From positions 1 to 39,146 of the forward strand of contig JAQSDJ010000097.1 in NCBI GenBank assembly GCA_029945855.1: 39,146 bases of DNA, given 5' to 3'. A model generated the notes under the pieces. It was given only the letters and a program-made list of their open reading frames with translations. It ran no database searches and was not told where the DNA came from. This document shows, piece after piece, positions 26,206 to 35,463 of the stretch. This DNA comes from Lacunisphaera sp. Its GTDB lineage: Bacteria > Verrucomicrobiota > Verrucomicrobiia > Opitutales > Opitutaceae. A program made the position numbers and the translations under genes. Each line of letters begins with the position of its first letter. Positions within the stretch are counted from its first letter, which is position 1.

Positions 26206-27867
26206 TCACCCCTTCAGCAATTCCTCGGCATGGGCCAAAGCGCTCTTCGCGCTCCGGTCGCCGAGCATGCGGGCGAGTTCGCCGACGCGCTGCTTGTAGT
26301 TGCCGTGGATGGACTCGATCTCGACCGAGGCCCGCGCCCCGCTCTGGTCCTTGCTGACGACGAGATGGCTCCGCGCCTGCGCCGCGACCTGCGGCAGATG
26401 CGTCACGCACAGGACCTGGTGGCGCTCGGCGATGTCGGCCATCTTCTCGCCCACGATGCGGCCGATCTCGCCGCCGACGTTGGCGTCGACCTCGTCGAAC
26501 ACCAGCAGCGGCACGTCGTCGATCTCGGCCAGGACGGCCTTGAGCGCGAGCATCACCCGCGCCAGCTCGCCGCTCGACGCGATGCGGTGCAGCGGCAGCG
26601 GCGGCTCGCCGACGTTCGGCGAGAAAAGGAACTCCACGGCGCAATCCCCCTGCGGTCCCAGCTCCGGCAGCGGGGTCAGCGACACGCGGAAATCGGCCTT
26701 CTTGAAGCCGAGCTGCACGATGACCTTGCCCGCCGTCTTCTCCAGGCTCGCCCCGGCCTTCTCGCGGGTGGCGCGGAGCTCGGCAGCGGCCTTGCGGGCG
26801 ACCTTGAGCGCCTCGGCGATCTGCTTCTCCAATTTGATCAGCGAACCCACGACGTCGCCCTGCAGCTCGAGCTTCCGGCGCATCTCGTCGCGGGCGGCGA
26901 GGACGGCCTCGACCTTCGCGCCGTATTTGCGCTTCAGCTCCAGCCAGGCGTTCATCTTCGTCTGGATGATCTCGGCCTGCTCGGCGTCGAAGTTCAGCGA
27001 CGAAGCCAGCGTGGTGAATTCCGCGTCGAGGTCGCCCAGCTCGATCGAACTCGACTGCAGGCGGTCGGCCAGCGGCTTGCTCGTCGCATCGAAAGCCTCG
27101 AGCTGCCGCGCCGTGCGCAACAGCTGGGCCAGCTTGCCGAGCAGGCCGTCCTCGCCGCTCAACCCGTGGCTCAGGCCGGAGGCGAGCGAGATGATCTCCT
27201 GCGCGCTCTGCTGGCGGGAAAAATCGCGCTCCAGCGCGGCGATGGCCTCGTCGGTCAGCTCGAGGTCGTCGATCTTGGCGAGCTGGATCTTGAGAAAATC
27301 GATCTGGTCGGCCGAGAGCTTGTCGGAGCCGAGCAACTGCTGGTGTTCGGCCACCAGCTGGCGCCACTCGGCGTAGAGCGCCTGGTATTTCTCCAAGACG
27401 CCGCTGTTCTTGGCGAAAAGGTCGAGCAGCTCGCGCTGGCAGTCGGGCTTGAGCAGCCGGCGCGGCTCGCCCGGGCCATGGAAGTCGATCCACTGGCCGC
27501 CGAGCTCCTGCAGCGCGCTGAGGGTGGCCATGCTGCCGTTGACGGAAATCTTCGGGGCCTTGTCCCGCGGGAGGCTGCGCTTGAGGATGAGGACGCCATC
27601 GTCGCAAGGCGGCAGGGTGAGGTTGGCGAGCACCATGTCGAGCCGGCGGGTGTCGGCGAAGAACAGCGCGGCCTCGACCTCGGTGGCGTCGGCGCCCTGG
27701 CGGATGACGGTCTTGTCGGCCCGCGCCCCGGCCAGCAGCGAGAGAGCACCGAGGAGGATGCTCTTGCCTGCACCGGTCTCGCCCGTGACGGCCGTGAAGC
27801 CGCTCTCAAAATCCAGTTCCACCTCGTCGAGGAGAGCCAGATTGCGGATGCGGAGCGACTGCAGCAT
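26206..27867 (-). CDS. recN: DNA repair ATPase RecN
   Basis: The 553-residue SMC-like protein has Walker A GETGAGKS (residues 29-36), a long coiled-coil middle, the ABC signature SSGELARVMLALKAVLA and Walker B PLLVFDEVDANVGGEIG followed by CVTHLPQVAAQA. RecN binds DNA ends and supports recombinational double-strand break repair. Length matches the family (about 550-560). It starts MLQSLRIRNLALLDEVELDF, the canonical N-terminus. It is a stand-alone housekeeping gene on the minus strand. Confidence 0.96.
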   Translation of the reverse strand: MLQSLRIRNLALLDEVELDFESGFTAVTGETGAGKSILLGALSLLAGARADKTVIRQGADATEVEAALFFADTRRLDMVLANLTLPPCDDGVLILKRSLPRDKAPKISVNGSMATLSALQELGGQWIDFHGPGEPRRLLKPDCQRELLDLFAKNSGVLEKYQALYAEWRQLVAEHQQLLGSDKLSADQIDFLKIQLAKIDDLELTDEAIAALERDFSRQQSAQEIISLASGLSHGLSGEDGLLGKLAQLLRTARQLEAFDATSKPLADRLQSSSIELGDLDAEFTTLASSLNFDAEQAEIIQTKMNAWLELKRKYGAKVEAVLAARDEMRRKLELQGDVVGSLIKLEKQIAEALKVARKAAAELRATREKAGASLEKTAGKVIVQLGFKKADFRVSLTPLPELGPQGDCAVEFLFSPNVGEPPLPLHRIASSGELARVMLALKAVLAEIDDVPLLVFDEVDANVGGEIGRIVGEKMADIAERHQVLCVTHLPQVAAQARSHLVVSKDQSGARASVEIESIHGNYKQRVGELARMLGDRSAKSALAHAEELLKG

Positions 27868-27991
27868 GTGGGCAGGTGTTTACCCGGCAGGCCCTTAAAT
27901 GCACGCGAAAAGGCGCCGCCCTCTCTGTTGAGAAAGGAATGATTTATCCTTGCACCGAACCAGTCGCGTCCTTCATACATGCGCCCCTTCC

Positions 27992-28068
27992 GGACCTTTA
28001 GCTCAGTTGGTTAGAGCGTTTCCTTGACATGGAAAAGGTCACTGGTTCGAGTCCAGTAAGGTCCACCA
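27992..28068 (+). tRNA. tRNA-Val (anticodon GAC)
   Basis: A 77-base cloverleaf. The acceptor is GGACCTT/AAGGTCC, the D arm is GCTC-loop-GAGC, and the anticodon stem TTTCC/GGAAA encloses loop TTGACAT with GAC at the anticodon. The T arm is ACTGG-TTCGAGT-CCAGT, with discriminator A and encoded CCA (28066-28068). All stems pair fully. Confidence 0.97.
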
Positions 28069-28128
28069 TCCTTCGCCTGAGTGCAACGATGGTGAAGGAT
28101 GCCCTCCCTAGCTTTGGGGAAGGAGGGC
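28067..28128. other. Two hairpins after tRNA-Val
   Basis: CATCCTTC (28067) pairs with GAAGGATG (ending 28101), and GCCCTCC (28101) pairs with GGAGGGC (ending 28128). They may help end or process the tRNA transcript. The rest of the gap to 28346 shows no gene. Confidence 0.4.
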
Positions 28129-28346
28129 GATCCGTCCGGGAGGTGATCGAGGCTACGGATGGCATGGCCGGCCTACGCTCTGCGAGCAACGACTCGGCAA
28201 GCCAGGCAGACAAAGCTGACTCCGGAATTAAGATACAGACCGCCGAAGTATAGACTGCCGCGCCGTAGTCCGCTCCTGCGGACAAAGGCGGGCGCGCAAA
28301 GTGGCCCCCCATCCTTCCCGCCCTTTATGATAAAGCTTTCCGCGGC

Positions 28347-30239
28347 ATGACGCAGGCTATAACAACCGGCATGGAACCACGCCCAGCCGCCGCCGGAGCC
28401 CTGACTGCTGCGCGGGTGCGGAGCGAACTGCTGCGGCTCGGTTACAATGACCTGCCGGCCGGCATGGTCGCCACGCTGGTGGTGGCCGCCGGGCTCGCCT
28501 GGGTGGTGGCGCGCCACCAAAGCGTGATCCATCCGTGGAGCTGGTTCGGCGTCATGAGCCTGTTGACGGTCCTGCGGTTGCTCAATGTCCGCTGGTTCCT
28601 GGGCGCCCCGGACACCCCCGGGACGATGGCCCGCGGGGAGTCCCGCTTCACCCTGGGGGCTGCGTTGACGGGCCTGGGCTGGGGTTACGCGGGCTGGATG
28701 TTTTATCCGCTCATGAACGAGGCGGAACATTCGGTGCTCGTGCTGGTGCTGGCGGGCATCACCGCCGGGGCGACGCGTTCGTTGAGCCCGGTGCTGCGGG
28801 CCTGCTGGTTCTTTCAGGTGCTTACCCTGCTGCCGCTCACGGCGCGCTTTGCCCTCGGCACCGAGACCGTGCAGACCGTCATGGGCGTGCTGGCCGCCTT
28901 CTACACAGCCTTCATGGTCGCCATGGCCCGCAGCTACCACCGCAGCCTGAGTGATTCGCTGCGGCTGGGTTTCGAGCACGCCGTGCTCGCCGGCGAACTG
29001 CAGCTGAAGCAGCAGCTGATCGGGGAGACCAACCGCGGGCTCACGGCGGAAATCGCCCGCCGCCAGCGGGTGGAGACCGAAATGCTCGCCGCCCGGGACC
29101 GGGCCGAGGCCGCCAGCCGGACCAAGAGCGAGTTCCTCGCCACCATGAGCCACGAGATCCGGACGCCGATGAACGGCGTGCTCGGCATGCTCGACCTGCT
29201 GAAAACCACCCCGATCAACGCCGCCCAGCGCGAGCTGGTCGAGACCGCCGCCAATTCCGCCGATTCGCTCCTGCGCCTGCTCAACGACATCCTCGACTTC
29301 GCCAAGATCGAGACCGGCCGCCTCGGGTTCGAACACATCCCTTTCCGCGCCTCCGACCTGGCCGAGGACGTCGCCTCGCTGCTGCGACCCCGCGCGAGCG
29401 CCAAGTCGCTGCGGCTGACCTTCACGGCCAACCCTGCCGCCGGCGCCACCATCCTCGGCGACCCTACCCGCGTGCGCCAGGTGCTGCTCAACCTCGTGGG
29501 CAACGCCATCAAGTTTTCGGAACGGGGCGAGGTGGCGATCAATCTCACCGGCGCCCCGGGCGCGGGGGCCAACCTGCGCCTCACCATGGAAGTGTCGGAC
29601 ACCGGCATCGGCATGGACGAGCGGACCCAGGCCCATCTTTTCCAACCGTTTGTGCAGGCCGACAGCTCCATGAGCCGCCGCTTCGGCGGCTCGGGCCTCG
29701 GCCTCGCCATCTCGCAGAAACTGACGGAGCGCATGGGCGGCCGCATCGAGGTCCAGAGCACCCTTGGCCAGGGCTCGACCTTCCGGTTCAGCGCGGATTT
29801 CCCGCTCGCCCCCGAGCAGAAGTTGATGGCCGCCCAGATGGCGACGGCCATCATCCCCCAGAATTTCACCGGACGCGTCCTGGTGGTCGAGGACGACAAG
29901 GTGAACCAGCGCGTCATCACCCTCATGCTCGAGCGCCTGGGTCTGCAATGCCTGGTGGTGGCCGACGGCCACACCGCCCTCGAGGTGATCGCCCAAGGCC
30001 ACTGGGACCTGGTGTTCATGGACTGCCAGCTGCCCGACATCGACGGCTACGAGACCACCCGCCGGGCCCGCGCCCAACTCGCCGGTCAGGCCCTGCCCAT
30101 CATCGCCCTCACCGCCAATGTCCGCGACGAGGACCGCGCCGCCTGTCTGGCCGCCGGGATGGATGATTTCGTCTCCAAGCCCATCCGCACCGAGGCGCTC
30201 CGCGCGATCCTCGCCCGCTGGCTGCATACCGCCGGGTGA
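28347..30239 (+). CDS. Membrane-bound hybrid histidine kinase
   Basis: The 630-residue protein has about six hydrophobic helices (about residues 38-195) as the sensor, then a short coiled coil. The dimerisation/phosphoacceptor domain follows, with H269 in [13 protein letters not shown]. The HATPase domain has N387 in [14 protein letters not shown] and GGSGLGLAI. The C-terminal receiver has phosphoacceptor D559 in [10 protein letters not shown] and a K in FVSKPIR. It is a hybrid kinase that would pass phosphate on to an unlinked partner. No response regulator gene is adjacent, so the signal and output are unknown. An in-frame ATG at 28371 is an alternative start. Confidence 0.9.
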   Translation: MTQAITTGMEPRPAAAGALTAARVRSELLRLGYNDLPAGMVATLVVAAGLAWVVARHQSVIHPWSWFGVMSLLTVLRLLNVRWFLGAPDTPGTMARGESRFTLGAALTGLGWGYAGWMFYPLMNEAEHSVLVLVLAGITAGATRSLSPVLRACWFFQVLTLLPLTARFALGTETVQTVMGVLAAFYTAFMVAMARSYHRSLSDSLRLGFEHAVLAGELQLKQQLIGETNRGLTAEIARRQRVETEMLAARDRAEAASRTKSEFLATMSHEIRTPMNGVLGMLDLLKTTPINAAQRELVETAANSADSLLRLLNDILDFAKIETGRLGFEHIPFRASDLAEDVASLLRPRASAKSLRLTFTANPAAGATILGDPTRVRQVLLNLVGNAIKFSERGEVAINLTGAPGAGANLRLTMEVSDTGIGMDERTQAHLFQPFVQADSSMSRRFGGSGLGLAISQKLTERMGGRIEVQSTLGQGSTFRFSADFPLAPEQKLMAAQMATAIIPQNFTGRVLVVEDDKVNQRVITLMLERLGLQCLVVADGHTALEVIAQGHWDLVFMDCQLPDIDGYETTRRARAQLAGQALPIIALTANVRDEDRAACLAAGMDDFVSKPIRTEALRAILARWLHTAG

Positions 30240-30322
30240 GGGCGTCGCTTCGCGGCTGTTTTCGCGCGCGACCCTGATTTGCGCTGGACGAGCCCCGCAC
30301 CAACAAGCACAAGCATAGGTTC

Positions 30323-30871
30323 GTGGCCACATCTCCGAAGCACGACGCCAAGACGATCGACCAAGCGATCGGCCGCGTGGCTTCCGCCCTCGCCGCCAAG
30401 CACGCCAAGACCCCGCGCCTTCTCCTCCTGGGCATCGCCAACGGCGGCATCATCCTCGCCTCGCGGCTGGCCCAGCGCCTGAAACAGGCCGGCCTGCACC
30501 CCGGCCTCGGCACCATCGACATCTCCTTCCACCGCGACGACATCGGCCGCCACCCGATCCCCAAGGAGTTTTCGCCGACCATCATCCCGCACGACGTCAA
30601 CGGCGCGCACGTTGTCCTCGTGGACGACGTCCTGCACTCCGGCCGCACCGTGAAGGCCGCCCTTGATGAGCTCTTCGACCACGGTCGCCCCGCCGCCGTC
30701 GAGCTGGCCGTCCTCATCGACCGCGGCGGCCGCAAGCTGCCCATCGCCGCCGATGTCTGCGGCCTGACGCTCGAGGCCCCGACCGACGCCAAGGTCGTCG
30801 TCCACCTCGATGCCACCCACCCGGCCAAGGACGCCCTCACCATCCGCGCCGCCGCCCATCCTGTCCCTTGA
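30323..30871 (+). CDS. pyrR: PyrR-like pyrimidine regulatory / uracil phosphoribosyltransferase protein
   Basis: The 182-residue phosphoribosyltransferase-fold protein has the PRPP loop HVVLVDDVLHSGRT (about residues 96-109) and DISFHRDDIGR, typical of PyrR. It starts with GTG. PyrR proteins bind pyr mRNA or act as uracil phosphoribosyltransferases; which applies is not shown here. It lies 29 bp upstream of pyrB, so it is probably part of a pyrR-pyrB-pyrC operon. Confidence 0.93.
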   Translation: MATSPKHDAKTIDQAIGRVASALAAKHAKTPRLLLLGIANGGIILASRLAQRLKQAGLHPGLGTIDISFHRDDIGRHPIPKEFSPTIIPHDVNGAHVVLVDDVLHSGRTVKAALDELFDHGRPAAVELAVLIDRGGRKLPIAADVCGLTLEAPTDAKVVVHLDATHPAKDALTIRAAAHPVP

Positions 30872-30900
30872 TCCTTGTCCCTTAATCCTTCCTCCCCCCC

Positions 30901-31848
<948 letters not shown>

Positions 31849-31861
31849 CTTTCAATCAATG

Positions 31862-32312
31862 GGCCACAAAATGCACAAAAAGCGCAAAACCCATGAACGA
31901 GCCTATCGCCCGGCAGCTTGCCGATACCATACGTCAGACGGCCTTCGAAGCCCACACCTTCCTCCGGCACGGACACAATGAGAAGGTTTACGAAAATTCC
32001 CTGCGCAACCGCCTGCGAAAGAAAGGCCTCACGGTCGATCAGCAGATGCCGATCGCGGGGCATGACGAAGACGGCAGCCCGCTGGGTGAGTTTCTGGCCG
32101 ACCTGGTCGTCAATCATGAGTTCATCATCGAGCTCAAGGCTGTCCGCGCCCTGGTGGATGAGCACACCGCCCAGGTTCTCGGCTACCTCCGCGCGTCGCG
32201 CTTGGAGCACGGGATGCTCATCAATTTCGGTTCTCCGCGAATTCAATTCCATAAATACATCTTCCGCCAAACCGACTGATCCTATTTTTGCGCCTTCTGT
32301 GCCTTTTGTGGC
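31862..32312. mobile_element. Inverted-repeat-bounded GxxExxY element inserted between pyrB and pyrC
   Basis: Left arm 31862-31889 (starts GGCCACAAAATGCACAAAAA) and right arm 32286-32312 (ends TGTGCCTTTTGTGGC) are inverted copies with about three mismatches in 27. The single gene inside begins 3 bases after the left arm and stops 6 bases before the right arm, so the ORF fills the element. Arms of the same family occur without a gene at 24640, 35655 (one degenerate arm) and 38595. This suggests a small mobile or formerly mobile unit. No target-site duplication was established. Confidence 0.65.
31893..32279 (+). CDS. GxxExxY protein (PD-(D/E)XK nuclease-like)
   Basis: The 128-residue protein carries the naming motif G27-H-N-E30-K-V-Y33. 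A PD-(D/E)XK-like core is visible as D70 (FLADLVVNHEFIIELKAV) and E80-L-K82, followed by HTAQVLGYLRAS. The family is widespread with no settled function; a nuclease role is inferred from the fold only. It interrupts the pyr operon in the same direction and is bracketed by inverted repeats, so it is likely cargo or a driver of that element, not a pyrimidine gene. Confidence 0.9.
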   Translation: MNEPIARQLADTIRQTAFEAHTFLRHGHNEKVYENSLRNRLRKKGLTVDQQMPIAGHDEDGSPLGEFLADLVVNHEFIIELKAVRALVDEHTAQVLGYLRASRLEHGMLINFGSPRIQFHKYIFRQTD

Positions 32313-32321
32313 AAATCCCTC

Positions 32322-33611
32322 ATGAGTTTCATCGTAATCAAAAACGGCCGCGTCATCGATCCCGCCTCGAAGCGGGACGCCCCGGGCGACGTCTTCATCG
32401 CCGACGGCAAGTTCGTCAAGTCGCTCACCCCCGCGCAGAAGAAATCCGCGCAGGTGGTCGACGCCCGCGGGCTCGTCGTCTGCCCCGGCTTCGTCGACAT
32501 CCACGTCCATTTCCGCGAGCCCGGCCAGACGCACAAGGAGACCATCCTCACCGGCTCGCAGGCCGCCGCCGCCGGCGGGTTCACCACCGTCGTCTGCATG
32601 CCCAACACCTCGCCCCCGGCCGACAATGCCGGCACGGTCGAGCTGATCAACGGCGCCGCGCGCCACGCCGCCGTCCACGTCTACCCCACCGGCTGCATCA
32701 CCGTCGGCCTGAAGGGCGCCCAGCTCGCCCCCTACGGCTCGCTCAAGAAGGCCGGTGTCGTCGCCATCACCGACGACGGTCTCTGTGTTTCCAGCAACGA
32801 GCTCATGCGCCGCGCCGTCGAATACGCCAAGATGTTCGACCTCCCCGTGCTCGACCATTGCCAGGACGACTCCCTGACCCAGAAGGCCGTGATGAACGAG
32901 GGCATCGTCTCGACCCGGCTCGGCCTGCAGGGCTGGCCGCACGCCGCCGAGGACATCATCGTCGCCCGCAACATCATCCTCTCCACCTACACCGGCGCGC
33001 ACATCCACATGCAGCACATCAGCTCGGCGCACTCCGTCGAGCTCATGCGCCGGGCGAAGAAGGACGGCATCAACGTCACCGCCGAGGCCACACCGCACCA
33101 TATCGCGCTGACCGAGGAATCGCTCACCACCTACGACACCAACTTCAAGATGAACCCGCCGCTCCGCACCGAGGCGGACCGCCAGGCCATCATCGCCGGC
33201 CTGCGCGACGGCACGCTCGACTGCATCGGCACCGACCACGCCCCGCACGCCCCCGAGGAGAAGGACAAGGAGTTCGACTACGCGCCCAACGGCATCATCG
33301 GCCTCGAGACCGCGCTGCCCGTGGTCCTCGACGTCCTTGTCCGCCAGAGCAAATTCAAGCTGCCGCACGTCATCGACCTCCTCACGCGCCGCGGCGCGGA
33401 GATCCTGAAGCTCCCCGCCGGCACGCTCGCCACCGGCGCGCCGGCCGATGTCTGCGTCTTCGACCCCGACGAGACCTGGCTCTACGACACCTACGGCGCC
33501 TTCAGCAAGTCGATCAACTCCCCCTGGAACAAACAAAAGCTCACCGGCCGGGTGAAGACCACGATCGTCTCCGGCAAGATCGTCTACCAAAATGGCAAGA
33601 TGGTGGCGTGA
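32322..33611 (+). CDS. pyrC: Dihydroorotase
   Basis: The 429-residue amidohydrolase has metal ligands H61 and H63 in GFVDIHVHFREPG, further histidines in LDHCQD and HMQHISSAHS, and the catalytic aspartate in GTDHAPHAPEE. It cyclises carbamoyl-aspartate to dihydroorotate. Length and motifs fit the class I (bacterial PyrC/PyrX type) enzymes found with pyrB. The ATG lies 9 bp past the right arm of the inserted element. Confidence 0.94.
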   Translation: MSFIVIKNGRVIDPASKRDAPGDVFIADGKFVKSLTPAQKKSAQVVDARGLVVCPGFVDIHVHFREPGQTHKETILTGSQAAAAGGFTTVVCMPNTSPPADNAGTVELINGAARHAAVHVYPTGCITVGLKGAQLAPYGSLKKAGVVAITDDGLCVSSNELMRRAVEYAKMFDLPVLDHCQDDSLTQKAVMNEGIVSTRLGLQGWPHAAEDIIVARNIILSTYTGAHIHMQHISSAHSVELMRRAKKDGINVTAEATPHHIALTEESLTTYDTNFKMNPPLRTEADRQAIIAGLRDGTLDCIGTDHAPHAPEEKDKEFDYAPNGIIGLETALPVVLDVLVRQSKFKLPHVIDLLTRRGAEILKLPAGTLATGAPADVCVFDPDETWLYDTYGAFSKSINSPWNKQKLTGRVKTTIVSGKIVYQNGKMVA

Positions 33612-33684
33612 AGTTCAGCTGCACGTCCAGCAAACCGCTGACCAAAGACTTGCCTCAAGCCTGAATTAGATTGTTCAGCATAGC

Positions 33685-34185
33685 ATGCGACTTTGGGCAT
33701 ACATCATTTTCCTAGCAGGCAGTTTTGCCGCGATCGTCCAAGCAAAAGAGCCCGAGTTTGGTGCGCTGAAGGGAATCTGCCACGTCTCGTTTCCCGCAAC
33801 AACACAAGCTGGACCGATGATGGGCACTCTAGGCGCCTGCCGTTTGGAATCCAGCATCGGTTCGGACAATTCACTATGTATTGTTGCAGTGTATGAGAAA
33901 GAATACGGACCAGAAATTCTTAAGATCTTAGAGGGGGATCATTCTCCGATCATGGAAAGGAAAGATGACAGGATCTCCGTCCTCTACACGAGCGGAGTTA
34001 ACACCACATGCGTCACAGAGTTCTCCATATCCAGTGGCGTAGCAAAATTCCTTTCGACCGAGGCAATTGCTTGGAATGAAAGTGGCATTTATAGGACCAG
34101 CGCCTCATTCAGGCGTTACTCTCACTTACTGGAGAAAAGAAATAAGCCGGACCCCAAAACGTCTGCCGACATGGTTCACGAGTAA
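33685..34185 (+). CDS. Hypothetical exported protein, low GC
   Basis: The 166-residue protein has a signal peptide (WAYIIFLAGSFAAIVQAKEP) and four cysteines in the mature part (GICHVSF, GACRLESS, SLCIVAV, TTCVTEF) that could form disulfides. No family is recognised. Base composition is clearly more AT-rich than the flanking genes, which suggests recent acquisition. It marks the left edge of the accessory patch reaching to about 36120. Confidence 0.6.
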   Translation: MRLWAYIIFLAGSFAAIVQAKEPEFGALKGICHVSFPATTQAGPMMGTLGACRLESSIGSDNSLCIVAVYEKEYGPEILKILEGDHSPIMERKDDRISVLYTSGVNTTCVTEFSISSGVAKFLSTEAIAWNESGIYRTSASFRRYSHLLEKRNKPDPKTSADMVHE

Positions 34186-34207
34186 ACGTATTATCTCCAT
34201 GGTCAGG

Positions 34208-34260
34208 CAGCCGATCCATCACGTCAGCCGATCATCACGTCATCAGCCGATCATCACGTC
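34208..34260. repeat. Short tandem repeat, unit CAGCCGATCATCACGT
   Basis: Three near-identical units lie in a row: CAGCCGATCCATCACGT, CAGCCGATCATCACGT, and CATCAGCCGATCATCACGT. The function is unknown. It sits in the 34186-34346 gap of the accessory patch. Confidence 0.7.
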
Positions 34261-34294
34261 AGGTCTTGACTCTTGACAGGGCAGCCAGCGATCC

Positions 34295-34354
34295 CGCCGC
34301 GATGTCGGACTTGTGCACCGCCAGATCGGATGATCAGTTCCCGGCCATGAGCAC
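34295..34354. repeat. 60-bp leader repeat, copy A
   Basis: It starts CGCCGCGATGTCGGACTTGT and runs into an ATG at 34347. It matches 35011-35070 at about 80 percent. In both copies the repeat ends at the start codon of a small toxin-antitoxin-type ORF. Confidence 0.65.
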
Positions 34355-34451
34355 CGTCCAGGAAATTGGACGCGCCATCGAGCAACTCAACGAAGAGAGC
34401 CCGCCGATGGAAGCAGGTCAGGCGTTGGCGAGGACCTCGGCCACGAACTGA
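34347..34451 (+). pseudogene. Truncated antitoxin-like fragment
   Basis: The 34-codon frame begins MSTVQEIGRAIEQLNEES, which looks like the N-terminus of small addiction-module antitoxins. It then loses similarity and ends over the 3' end of hicB on the other strand. It is probably a remnant cut short when hicAB or neighbouring DNA arrived. Confidence 0.45.
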
Positions 34452-34777
34452 TTCAAGCTCTCGCCCCGGGCCTGGGCTTTGAGTGCAGCTTTCTGGTGCA
34501 CTCCCGGCGTGACGCGCACAAGAAATTTGCCGCTGTAGGTCTTGTTGGGCGAAACTTTGGGTTCGGGCATCTTGCCGTCGAGCACGTCCTCCGCGAGATC
34601 CTCCACGATGACGGCCAGTTGTTTGGCCACAGCGGCCTCCGTATCGCCATGGCAGCAACGGCCGACCAGCGGCGGCGCACTGCCGATAAAAACCCCGTCC
34701 TCGTTGCTCCACTCGATGAGGCGGGGGTAACGGGCGGACAACTGGCGGATGCGGGCTTTCTTTGTCTTTGAATTCAT
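34418..34777 (-). CDS. hicB: HicB-family antitoxin
   Basis: The 119-residue protein has an N-terminal HicB-like partial RNase-H fold (PRLIEWSNEDGVFIGSAPPL, GDTEAAVAKQLAVIVEDLAE). A C-terminal ribbon-helix-helix follows (GKFLVRVTPGVHQKAALKAQ, GESLNQFVAEVL), suited to binding its own promoter. It neutralises the HicA toxin. Its ATG overlaps the hicA stop (ATGA), the toxin-first order usual for hicAB. Confidence 0.9.
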   Translation of the reverse strand: MNSKTKKARIRQLSARYPRLIEWSNEDGVFIGSAPPLVGRCCHGDTEAAVAKQLAVIVEDLAEDVLDGKMPEPKVSPNKTYSGKFLVRVTPGVHQKAALKAQARGESLNQFVAEVLANA

Positions 34778-34971
34778 TGGCGGCTCTCCTCGATTTTCTG
34801 GCGGATTTGCTTTTCTTGGTAGTGGTGGACATCGACGCCTTCGTGATGGCCTGAGAGAATCGCCGTGATTCCCTTGGGATGACGGAACTTCCGGTGACTG
34901 CCGCGCGCCGGCTCCTGGACGAAGCCGGCCCGGCGCAGGTCGGCAATGAGTTCCCGAAGCTTGCGTGGCAT
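34774..34971 (-). CDS. hicA: HicA-family mRNA interferase toxin
   Basis: The 65-residue protein starts MPRKLRELIADLRRAGF and has the catalytic histidine H26 in ARGSHRKFRHP, in a small double-stranded-RNA-binding-like fold. HicA cleaves mRNA when free of HicB. ATG at 34971 was chosen because it gives the canonical N-terminus. A promoter with repeat operators lies directly upstream, leaving almost no leader. Confidence 0.9.
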   Translation of the reverse strand: MPRKLRELIADLRRAGFVQEPARGSHRKFRHPKGITAILSGHHEGVDVHHYQEKQIRQKIEESRQ

Positions 34972-34975
34972 TAGT

Positions 34976-35006
34976 GGTATCGTAGCGGTATCAAATGGCA
35001 AGTCAA
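34976..35006 (-). promoter_or_regulatory. Predicted hicAB promoter with GATACC direct repeats
   Basis: On the minus strand TTGACT (35006-35001), a 16-base spacer and TACGAT (34984-34979) give a good sigma-70-like promoter. Two GATACC repeats, 11 bp apart (34992-34987 and 34981-34976), overlap the -10 and fit a HicB operator. The hicA ATG lies only 7 bases past the -10, so the transcript may be leaderless. Confidence 0.55.
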
Positions 35007-35010
35007 GCGA

Positions 35011-35070
35011 CGCCGCGACGACGGACTTGCGCACCGCCAACTCGTATGAGTGGTTCCCAGCCATGCGCAC
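35011..35070. repeat. 60-bp leader repeat, copy B
   Basis: It starts CGCCGCGACGACGGACTTGC and ends over the ATG of the DUF2442 gene at 35063. It is paired with copy A at 34295-34354. Confidence 0.65.
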
Positions 35071-35302
35071 TTCGAAAGCTGAAGTCACCCAGGTCTCCCT
35101 CCCCGGCCTCTGGGTGCTGGTGGGCGAGGGCGAGTATTTCCTGGATTTCGAAGCGTATCCTTGGTTCGCCAAGGGCAGCATCGCCGAGGTGACCAAGGTG
35201 CAATTGCTGCACGGCCGTCATTTGCGCTGGCCGGCCCTCGACGTGGATATCGAGTTGGAATCACTGACCTACCCTGACCACTACCCGCTCGTTTACCGAT
35301 GA
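35063..35302 (+). CDS. DUF2442 domain protein
   Basis: The 79-residue protein matches DUF2442 by its order: a short N-terminal strand region (EYFLDFEAYPWF), then a middle helix (KGSIAEVTKVQLL), then HLRWPALDVDIELESL with a YPLVYR end. Such proteins are often found beside toxin-antitoxin pairs; their role is unsettled. Its stop overlaps the next ATG (ATGA), so it forms a pair with the 54-codon ORF downstream. Confidence 0.75.
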   Translation: MRTSKAEVTQVSLPGLWVLVGEGEYFLDFEAYPWFAKGSIAEVTKVQLLHGRHLRWPALDVDIELESLTYPDHYPLVYR

Positions 35303-35463
35303 AGGTTTCCAAGAATTTAGTCGGAAGACGCCGGTCTGCGGCTTCAAAGGCCAGTAGCGCTCGCTGGAAACATCTTTTTGATACCAGTCGCCGCAAGCTG
35401 CTCCCTGTCGCCCGCGCCCAAGCTATCTCCACCGACGAAGACGTCTTCCGCACCGTATCGTAA
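35299..35463 (+). CDS. Small antitoxin-like ORF
   Basis: The 54-residue basic protein starts MKVSKNLVGRRRSAASKASS and ends AQAISTDEDVFRTVS. The C-terminal TDEDVF segment resembles antitoxins that precede PIN-domain toxins. The frame is joined directly to the remains of a PIN gene. Whether it is still expressed is unknown. Confidence 0.5.
   Translation: MKVSKNLVGRRRSAASKASSARWKHLFDTSRRKLLPVARAQAISTDEDVFRTVS

Noticed and set aside
27998-28312. A 104-codon minus-strand frame overlapping tRNA-Val
   Set aside because: Its C-terminus is the complement of the tRNA, a common artefact of gene calling over tRNA genes.
34200-34260. The short direct repeats as a possible CRISPR array
   Set aside because: Units are 16-19 bp and directly adjacent, without spacers, and no cas genes are nearby.
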